From: Favolaschia claudopus
Taxonomy: Eukaryota > Basidiomycota > Agaricomycetes > Agaricales > Mycenaceae
Reading direction: 5' to 3'
Assembly (NCBI GenBank): GCA_037176885.1
Contig: JAWWNJ010000030.1
Coordinates: 1,302,001-1,366,000 of the forward strand
DNA length: 64,000 nucleotides
Below are positions 11,914 to 20,414 of this stretch, piece by piece. The translations under genes were made by a program, and so were the position numbers. The notes under the pieces are model-generated. The model was not told the origin of the DNA and made no database searches. It was given only the letters and a program-made list of their open reading frames with translations. Position 1 is the first letter of the stretch. Each line of letters starts with the position of its first letter.

Positions 11914-13230
11914 ATGACGCAAAGGTGGCGCGTCGGGACAGTGCATGGCGCACTCAGGGTCCAAGGTACGTGCAATAGATACCTCTAAAATGTCATATAT
12001 ATTGCCCCAAGATTTCAGATGACCGACTCGATCCGATCGCCAAGACTGTGCTCGTCGACATTCGGCGCTTTTTACAGGTCCCACATCTTGTCCAGGAGAT
12101 AGTATCTGCGGAGAAAGCGCCTACCCTGTCCTATGTGCTCCCACTCTATGAGCAGCTCATTGCCGCACTCAAGCTTCTTGCTCGAGAGCTCCCGAAAATC
12201 AGTCTCGGTATTAACACCGCTGTCGATAAATTCACCGAATACCTCGGGATGTCTCGGCGCACTCGAATTTACGCGCTGGCCATGGGTAAACACTTCGCTC
12301 TTCTTCACCTCATTCGCTTCAACCACTCATATTATTTCTCAGTTTTAAATCCGACAACAAAACTTCAATGGCTCAGGGATAACTGGTCCCCGTCAGATGC
12401 GGAGGAAGCCAGAACTTGGATACGTGCAGCAGTGCGTCCCAAATCTTCCCATTATTGCGCTACTGACAAACCACCAAGATGCTGGAGTACCGCCGAGAGT
12501 TCCGCACTAACCAGAACTCTGCAAGCACTGCCCAGATTCCTTTAACTGCCAGTCGCCGCGCTGTTCACACGCCGTCCTCGTCCCACGCCGCTCGTGCACA
12601 GAAATCTGGTTTTGCAAAACTGGGTGCTCTTGTAAAAGAGCTCTCTGCTTCCGACATTGAATCTCCACCAAGCAGTCAAGATTCACAGCCGCTTTCGGAG
12701 GAAGAGCAAGCCGAGGCGGAGCGCCGGGCGGCTGCCGAAGATGAGCAGATTGTCGACACGGAGCTGAATGAATATGAGAGGGAGGGCCTTCTGGGTGGAT
12801 CGGATCCAGAATATGAGGACCTCGACCTGCTTCGCTACTGGGAGGTGAGTTTCGAGTATTCTTTGCGATTGTGTTGGTTTCTAAATTGTTACAGGCTCGC
12901 CAGTATCGGTTCCGGCACCTATTTCGCGTGGCGGTCGATGTATTGCCTGTTCAGGCTTCAGCGGTACCATGCGAGCGTGTTTTCTCTTCGAGCAAGGACA
13001 CAGATGCCTCCCTACGCAACAGTCTCTCCCCCGAGATGATGGAAATGCTCCAGATTCTCAAATTTATTTATCGACAGGATCGCATCAAATTTTGCGACGA
13101 GTTAGTCGTAACCGAGGAAGATCTGTCTGTTGTTGATATTGACCCTGATGTAGCAGAAAGGTTGATTGCGGCAGGGCGTACTCAAGAGCTTAAGGATCTT
13201 ATAGAATCTTCCTGGGCTTCGCCCGTTTGA
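11914..13230 (+). CDS. hAT transposase, C-terminal portion only, open frame
   Basis: Five exons (11914-11965, 12019-12285, 12343-12431, 12479-12844, 12895-13230) splice to exactly 370 codons (369 aa). The C-terminus carries the hAT dimerisation block: YRFRHLFRVAVDVLPVQAS, then AVPCERVFSSSKDTDASLRN and LSPEMMEMLQILKF. Upstream, LQWLRDNWSPSDAEEARTWI belongs to the late RNase H-fold part. Full hAT transposases are about 600-800 aa with an N-terminal BED zinc finger and the first catalytic Asp residues. These are absent, so this is an internally deleted derivative that should not be catalytically competent. The open frame despite this loss is notable. The start ATG 11914 is inferred from frame continuity. 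Confidence 0.82.
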
Positions 13231-13535
13231 TTTTTGCGTTGTATTCACTTGTATGATCATTGTGCTTTGTATTGTTCCATAATTTACTCATAAACTGTAT
13301 AGTCTTTTATTGTCCATATGTTTATTATACTTTTTGGAGAATTGTACCACATTTTTGAGGTGCATACGAGGTCAAAACAATGCAATGTAGCTCGAAACGA
13401 GGAGACGGGGGACCGTGGGACGGAAACTTCCGTTTATGGATGTCAGCTCCAAGCTGCCTCGGCCCAACTCCGAGCTCGAGCGAGCTGATGGGCAATCACC
13501 TCGAGCTCAGCTCCAACTCAGCTCCCGGCAGCACT

Positions 13536-13722
13536 AGGGGCGCTCAATTCTTAGCTCGTCAGCTCGTCTCGTCCGTAAAATATCGATTTTTTGATGAGGG
13601 GATCAAAATTTGATGGGAAGTGGAGAGAAATGCGGAGTGGGATCAGCAGCTCATCAGCTCATCATGCAATTAAATAATTTCTGGGACGAGACGAGCCGAC
13701 GAGCTAAGAATTGAGCTCCCCT
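13536..13722. mobile_element. small MITE in the right tip of the hAT
   Basis: Inverted ends of about 40 bp start AGGGGCGCTCAATTCTTAGC on the left and AGGGGAGCTCAATTCTTAGC on the right (complemented). It lies between the last bases of the hAT (..GCACT) and ACTA plus the hAT TSD, consistent with a 3-bp duplication ACT. Class is uncertain; 3-bp TSDs occur in PIF/Harbinger and Academ elements. Confidence 0.75.
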
Positions 13723-14353
13723 ACTACGCGCCAACTGCTTCATTTTCGTTTCTGAACCTGCTGCCGGCGGGCACCGCCGGCCATCTATCGGCTATTCTAT
13801 ATATAGTCGTTTTCGTTTTCGTTTCTAGTGATGACGGGCATTGCCCTTGCCCGAAACGGCAGCTTTGTCTCTGTTTGGTTGGCAGGGGAGCATGGTTCCG
13901 ACTTTGTGGAGGCTTCAACAACTTGTAGCCACATCCTATCCCTTAACTTCAACAGAACAAACTGTATTAAATAGGCATAGAAATAACACTATCATGCTGG
14001 ATTACATATTTTTTCACGTGCCATAGACATCGAGCCAACTTTGAGGAAGAGTAGCCAGTCGCACCACAATAAGGACGAAATCAAAAAATCCGGCATGATA
14101 CTTCCATGAAGATACGCTATAACTACAACTTTTACCTTTCAAGTAGAACGGTTCCATGAAAAATAAATATCTGAAGCATTTACCATTCCAACCCACCAAA
14201 CGCGCAGGGTCACACCTGTGACTAGCGTGACTTTGAACGCGACGACGCGTTCTCTCTGGTCTAGAGTCTCGACTACTCCTCCATTACTCCGCTCACTGCT
14301 TTGGCTCGTCTTGCTGTCGCTTTGCACGTCTTTCTTGATGTTCCTGTCCGCAT

Positions 14354-17300
14354 ATGCCCTTCCCCACCAAACGTCAGGCCCGGGCCAATCAAAATCTTGC
14401 CGCCTATCGCACCCGAGGCTCGTCTGCTGATAACGATGAGAACAAAGCGCCGGTCGCCTCTGCCGAGGGCGTGGCGAACAAGCCGAAAGGGAAACGACCA
14501 TCACTCCGAGATCAACTGGCCGAGAAGGAGGCTCGCATCGAAGAATTAGAAGCGCAGATCTCTCAGCTTTCCGATGATTTATTACAGCTGCAAACCACAT
14601 TCGCGTCTTTGTCTCGAGATCACCAGGCACTCCTGGAGAAGCAGAATGCTCTTACTGTCACCAATCGTACCTTTAACACTCTGAAAAGAAAGGCAGAGGC
14701 TAGCAGTCGGGAGGAATTGACTCGGCGGCGGAAACGGGTCAAACGACTGGAAACTACGCTTAGCACTGCCAAGAAAACACACGCTGCTTCCCTTGTGGAA
14801 CTTACAACTGCTCTCGAATCCCACTCATCTCGCATCTCTGTTCTCAACAACTCTCTCGCGGCTGCTCGTATTGATATCGCCTCTCGTGATGCTCTCATTG
14901 CTTCTCTTCGATCCACCATTCAAGAAAAACAATCTTCTTTGACAACAACTCGTAATCGACTATATGCAGCTCAAAAGCAAGCTTCTCGTGCTCAGTCCTC
15001 ACTCGCAGACCTTGACAAGAACTACAAGAAGCTACTGAACTGGGACCCCATGGATGGCGCGGAATATTCGGCAGAGGCGCGGAAGCTCATGCGCGACTTG
15101 ACTCTAGCTGGATGTGCAGCGGGAAGGGTTGAATCTGCTGTCCGGGCCTGTGCAGAGGCCTTTGGAATAACGATTCGTCGCTGTCGGCTGATGAGCCGTC
15201 GTACCGTTGGTCGAGCAATCGATGAGGGCGGGAAATACGGAGAGCTACAGTTAGCTCATGAGATTCTCAATGCGCCAGGTGCGAAGAATCAAATTTATTG
15301 GTGCTGAGTTCGCTGAAACATTCACAGGATTTGTCGAAAGCTCCGACGGCACGTCATTCCGGGGAGTCAATGTCGAGGGTCGACATATCACCCTCGCTGT
15401 TCCTTCGTATGCGCCCGGAGTTGACGACACAGATCAGTCAACCTGGACTCACCGCACTCGATTCTGGGAAGTTGCGCCCGCCCTCGATCATACCTCGAAG
15501 CGACAATTTGAAGGCACCCTTGAGGCGGCGTCAACAATGGGCGCGACATTTTCTAACAGTCCACTCGGAGCGCAGATGGGGCGGCTAATGGATTCGGATG
15601 ATTACTTCCGGAAGAAGTTGGGGGAAGGGCGGGACCATGCTGCAGATGGGAAGAGAGCATTCAGTTATTCGGACGAGCACAAGACCAACATCGTCATACG
15701 GGACCTTGGGAAAAACGCGATGGAGGACGAGGAGCTGCTCACAGGCGATATCCTTCTCACAATGTCGCGCTTAACTGATGATGATCCCCAGTCAAAAGTC
15801 GGTTGGATGGTTCGAAATGGTTTGAGGTGGAACGGCACAAGCAGCAGTCAAAGGGAATGATTTGAGGTTGTTTGTCGGGGGTGAGCAACCCATTCCATTT
15901 CATCGCATTCACTCGCCTACTTTCCCAGCAGCATCCACCAGCAGTTTGCAACCCTGATTGCCTCGGACCTTGCTCGGACCTTTGTCTCAGCCTGTCGCCT
16001 ATCGGACCTTGGGAACATAAAATGGTGCCACTTTTTGCCACGTCACTTTCTCTTGCTTGCCTTCTCCCACTTTGTCTCCTGGACCCCGCTCTGCGTGCTC
16101 CATGTCCTCCATCTCTCTTCTTTTTGGTGCCCAACCAACGCTGCTGTGAGTGCGTACGACTCTTTCCTGTCTTTTCTTTCTGACACTGCCTGCAGGCGAC
16201 CTGTTACCAGTGGTCGAGAGCGAACTTGAAGGTATGTCTTGCACGATATTGTGCTTCCAAAGCAATGACCTTACCTCATGCTTGTAGACACCGGCCGTAA
16301 GCTTGTCTTCGCGTACACCAGTCAAAAATCTCCGACTTGAAATCTGTAACTCGACACTGGTGAGTGAATCCTTGTTTTCGGCCTTTGTGCCCTCTCTGAG
16401 TTGCCTCGACTAATTTCCTTTCTGCTTCTCTTGTCTACCCTCTTTTCCAGAGCTAATCTATTCAATTCACTCAGAGACAACACCTCGCCAAGACGATCCC
16501 CGCTATCAATATGCAATTGCGCTCGCGGGATGGGACAGGCAAGTTATGGATACGGTACGTGGCTGCTTGCGCGCGGGTCCCCAGTATATAATTTCTATTT
16601 TTTGTACTACTGTGTATTTTAATCCAATGCATCTCAGACGATCCCATTGTATTCCGTCAGCGCCCCGATGCCTTGCAATGTCGTATGTAATGAAATTCAA
16701 TGAGACGGGATGGATTGTGCAAATTCTCAAACTATTACAAAAGAACTCGCACCATAACGCTTTTCAGTGCAAATAAGTGGAATTGTTTGTGATTCGATGA
16801 AATGGTTTGGATATCGCTCGTTTCGTCACGTTTCATTTCAATCCATCTCATGGACTTTTGACTGGGATCGATGATCTTCAAGAGGTTGGGCAGATTTCAG
16901 CCGAACAGTTGGCGTCTCTGTGAGTTTCCTCGTATTTCACTTCCTTTCTTTCTTCATTTGGTCCAAGGTCTACCGCGAAACGCAGCGAACTGATTGGTAA
17001 GGCTTTGGAACTCAACCTTGGGAAGGAGCGCTTCGCGTCATTGGCTGCCGACCTGCGCAGCGATCTCACCACACATTTCTTCGGCGGCTGCTGTATGCAC
17101 AAGGACGGAAATGTTCTCAAAATCGGCTACGCAAAGGTTCAGCGCTTGTACGAAACTCACAACATTCCCTCTCCTGTCATCCTTGCCAATCGTGCCAACG
17201 CGGCGACAATTGCCCTAGCCGCAGCTGACACTGCCGCTGCTCAGAATGCCGTGGAAGATAGCTCTGCCGGCGCCATCAAGCTCTTGCAACTGATGGGCGC

Positions 17301-18655
17301 GTTATTTCGTCACAAGGATGGTGTCCGAGGCTACCAGGACCGCTCCGCTCTCTTTGTTCGCCTACAAAAACTCGAAATGTTCGGAATCAAACGCTCTGAC
17401 AAATTCCCTGATGTATCCAACACACGCTATGGATGCTACACCGATGGCGCCGTAGAGGTGGTATGTTTTCACAACATATACTACGAGCTCATCACTAATG
17501 CAATCAACGCGAAAACGAAATCCGGGACCGCCAATCACGTCGAGAAGAACATCTTGAAGGGTCTGGACTGCACGGCGACAATGACTGAGATGGTTGCCCT
17601 CGCACTATACGGTGTTTCAGTTTCTTGGCCCTATGTGGCGCAAGTTCGCGGGCGACACGGGGAGATTGTCAACTTACTTTCACTTACCCCGCTTCATCGC
17701 AAACTGCCGACGTTCTGCGCACACATTGCTGCAAACCCTCTCATTTTCTTTGACCCTTCGACACCCCGCGATCAATTGACTATTGACGGCAAACCTTTCA
17801 TGGACGACCGCCTCTTGGACGCTATTTCTATCATTCGTGGCGACCTTCCCAATCTTGGTCTTGTTATCTCCACCCTTTTCTCTGGCTGCGACGGCGGCTG
17901 GGTTCACTTCACACCGGAGTTTCACATTGGTGGAACAATCGACAAACTCACTCCAACCCAGCGTCAAAATCTCGTGGTCCCTGCGACAAACGATGCAAAT
18001 GAAGGCGTGCTTGGGTCATACACCACCAACATGGGATACCGTCCAAATAGTACGCCTCGCTCCTTCACTAGCCGGACTCGCGTAGCACGCAACAACACCG
18101 AGGCGTTCATCAAGAAGTGTTGTAATCCCGCTGTTCATCTGTTTGTGATGAGAGAGGTTAGAAAGGACGGTGCGAGCGGTGCTGCAGCTAAATTTCGCAA
18201 AGCGCTGGCTGCACTTCAGCAGGAGAAGGCGGAGAGTGGGAAGAAACGACAAGCAAAGGCAGCCGCCAAGAAGACAGCAAAAGCAGCACACCTGGCGGCA
18301 ACGGTTCTCGAACTCGATGTCAACAAAATCAATGTCATGATTTCGGCTCAACTGAAGGAACAGCTGGCGGTGTACCGTGATCGGTTGAAGGACCCGATTC
18401 TTGTGAAGATGTTGTGGAAGGAAATGAGTACTGTTGCGGTGCGGCGTAAACTGGTGTTGGAGGCCCGCGAACGGGAAATTTTGAGACGGTATGTCCATAT
18501 GACCTCTCTTATTCATTGTTCTGATGCTATTTAGGGCCACCCACTCTGCTACTGATTCGGAGGACTCTATGCAGGTCACTGAGGAGATGATTACTGTCGA
18601 CGAGTTTGGGTTCGGGGCAGACGAGGATGCAGATTGGGAGGATGTCGCTGAATAA
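14354..18655 (+). pseudogene. transposase gene of transposon C (coiled-coil / CCxHKD family), interrupted
   Basis: Exons are 14354-15278, 15328-16919 (containing the 15783-16869 insertion), 16968-18488 and 18535-18655. With the insertion and one GATGAT copy set aside these total 1022 codons (1021 aa), all open. Residues about 50-230 form a coiled coil. AGCAAGRVES and MSRRTVGRAIDEGGKYGELQ (HTH-like) end exon 1. Exon 2 has ESSDGTSFRGVNVEGRHIT, NSPLGAQ and RDHAADGKR. Exon 3 has FGGCCMHKDGN, LANRANAATI, LFRHKDGVRGYQD, FPDVSNTRYG, HVEKNILKGLD, IDGKPF, and VVPATNDANEGVLG. A Lys/Ala-rich helix and an acidic tail (FGADEDADWEDVAE) follow. The DGTS Asp, an Asp in the middle and the NEG Glu are candidate DDE residues; that is inference. 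The inserted element puts stops in exon 2, so this copy is presumably inactive now. Confidence 0.88.
15783..16869. mobile_element. 1087-bp non-autonomous element in exon 2 of transposon C
   Basis: Its ends are inverted repeats: left GATCCCCAGTCAAAAGTC, right complemented GATCCCAGTCAAAAGTC, with weaker identity beyond (GATGG..GAAATG). The direct repeat GATGAT flanks it (15777-15782, 16870-16875); GATGATC is also possible. Without it the exon reads continuously MSRLTDD-LQEVGQISAEQL. No transposase frame is inside. Class unknown. Confidence 0.82.
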
Positions 18656-18869
18656 TTTCTTATTGATAGTAAAATTCGTGTTTTTATCGTTGAGCCAAGT
18701 AAATCGATGTATTCTTAGCAACTTTTACAGCGGGAGTTAGTCCAGAATGTGATTGTGGAACCCGGAAACTGAAGGAACATGAAAATCAGAGGTGGTAAGG
18801 GAGTGCAAACAAGACCAAACATGCCGTTTCGGGCAAGGGCAATGCCCGTCATCATTTCTAGTATATACT

Positions 18870-19243
18870 CTGCTTTGACAGAAAGTCACGGGGTGAACGT
18901 TCCTTTCTGGGAGCTGAGGCTGTGCCGTCCTCTTTTAAAGTATGTCATGATGGTTTTTTCACAAATTCAGGGCAAAACATCATGAAAAGGAGGCCAGCGC
19001 GGGGCAAATTGGGCTACCGGCAGCCGGAGTCGAAGTCCGGACCGCGGCACTGCAGCGCAGCGCAGCACAGACTATTACTCTTAGACTAATGGAGATTTGA
19101 GGGACATCGGATTTCAGTCGATACATGTCGCTAGCATATCTGTTCTCAAGTCGTTGACTGAGCTATTGACTTGTTAACCAACCGATTTTCAGTAGGATGT
19201 AGTTGACAGACCTACTACTCTACATAGCACCATGCACTGGTGT
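18870..19243. other. no gene; target flank and CATGATG repeat
   Basis: Begins with the right copy of the GCTTTGAC target duplication. CATGATGG..AAAACATCATGAAAAGG lies at 18945-18985. Nothing coding is recognised. Confidence 0.45.
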
Positions 19244-19984
19244 ATGGCGGTCAATGTGTCGTTTTAATCAAATCGGTATAAAAAGTACATTCTGAGCTAA
19301 AGTAGAAAAAATCTTCGAAAACTCAACTTTTGTTTACAAGTGTAAAAACTTTCACTCGCGTAGAGTAGAAAGTTTTCGTGTGCGAGTTTGGTGCGAGTGG
19401 AAAAAGGTTGCGTCGGTCCGAAGTCCGGTGGCTGCGTATTTAATGCGGGGTGATGACCGAGATGTTGAAATATTCAACCTATCGCATTCAGTGGGGGACT
19501 AGGTGGTATTTCTTGCTCAGGTAGGGCCAGTACACAGAGCCATATAATGGAGCTTTAAACTTGCTTCTTTTAGCTCAAGGGGTGGCACTCAACCTGGAGG
19601 GGACCTAAATCAACACCTTGGGTTGTTGCGGTCCCCTCCTCCAGCTCAAAGAACAGCCTAAGCAGCAGTGTCTACTCCCTTCATGAGCTGACATGCCAGT
19701 CTCATAGGCACCAGTAAACCGAGTTGAACAAAGCTCTGTTGAAGTCCACATGCCGAGTTGGAGATCAATTCATCATCAAAGTGTACAGCCATCGGAGCTC
19801 GGACCGACACAAACTTTTTACACTCAAACACAAAAAGTTTTTACACTTCGCCATCAAGAACTTTACACGCTGCGGTGAAAAGATAGCAAGGTAAGTTATC
19901 TTGTGTAAGTCTTCATTTTCGACATTTTCTACCCCCAAATCACACTTTATACGAATTTGATTAAAACTACAAACTGACCGCCAT
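19244..19984. mobile_element. 741-bp MITE with 8-bp TSD
   Basis: The inverted ends ATGGCGGTCAATGTGTCGTT and (complement) ATGGCGGTCAGTTTGTAGTT continue as TTTAATCAAAT..GTATAAA. A perfect 8-bp duplication ACTGGTGT flanks it (19236-19243, 19985-19992), fitting hAT-like or related elements. It has no ORF. Internally, GGAGGGGACC (19597) and GGTCCCCTCC (19630) form a hairpin. Confidence 0.85.
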
Positions 19985-19992
19985 ACTGGTGT

Positions 19993-20414
19993 AACACTGG
20001 AATGAGCATCTGGTGGACTTAGCAAAAAAAAAAAAAAAAATTGAGTAGTTGTTTCATGACGAAAATTTATGATGTTTTGTCGTGAATCCATATTGTCACA
20101 AAAGCAGATTTCTGAGCATCATGAAAACCGTCTTGTAATTCACTGTAACGTCGTTCATGACAAAACATCATGAAACCTGAATTTCATAACAATCTGCATG
20201 AATTTCATGATGAATACTTTGCACAGTGTTTGTTACATGACTTGTGACACGACATTAACAGTTGTCACTTTAGTGTGTCCACAACTGTAGCTATCACGGG
20301 AAAATGATTACTAGTCACACTGACAGCACTGTAGCGCACAGAATCTTGCCTTCGATGACATTAGCCACAGCCTTTGATTACACGCCGAAAGAAACTACCA
20401 GTGACCATATCAAT
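19993..20414. repeat. CATGATG palindromic repeat cluster 3 and an A-run
   Basis: An A17 run (about 20024-20040) is followed by repeated TCATGACGAAA, GATGTTTTGTC, ACAAAACATCATGA and AATTTCATGATGAA segments in both orientations. No coding sequence is seen before the tail of copy D. Confidence 0.5.

Larger units (their letters stand above)
11620..13726 (+). mobile_element. hAT transposon with 8-bp TSD
   Basis: It begins TAGTGCTGCCGGGAGCTG and its own right end is the complement of that at 13536. It is flanked by a perfect 8-bp duplication CGCGCCAA (11612-11619, 13727-13734), the hAT length. The unoccupied site exists in the first GAAACG copy: complement of about 3432-3453, reading GTTCCGTGCCGACTGCTTCA, exactly where the two halves would join. 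A small MITE sits between the hAT right end and the TSD. Confidence 0.93.
13829..18854 (+). mobile_element. transposon C: unnamed DNA transposon with 33-bp TIRs and 7-bp TSD
   Basis: The left end 13829-13861 and the complement of the right end 18854-18822 are identical over 33 bp, starting TGATGACGGGCATTGCCCTT, after which they differ at two positions and agree again (TTTG). The direct repeat TTTCTAG flanks it (13822-13828, 18855-18861); TTTCTAGT (8 bp) fits equally if one T is shared. The target in unoccupied form is present at 3338-3347 (complement TTTCTAGTAT). The element is 5026 bp, of which 1087 bp is a later insertion, and carries one four-exon gene. The TIR is itself rich in GGGC/GCCC inverted motifs. 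Confidence 0.92.
11160..18869 (+). mobile_element. GAAACG-ended element, second copy, host of a nested insertion series
   Basis: It starts CGGTATGAACGAAAATCGAA and ends TTTCTAGTATATACT, the same termini as the copy at 3333-4438. The flanks share GCTTTGAC (11152-11159 and 18872-18879); counted as 10 bp the duplication is AGGCTTTGAC/CTGCTTTGAC, differing at two positions. The element's own sequence is 11160-11619, 13735-13828 and 18855-18869. The rest is a hAT element and transposon C. Confidence 0.82.
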
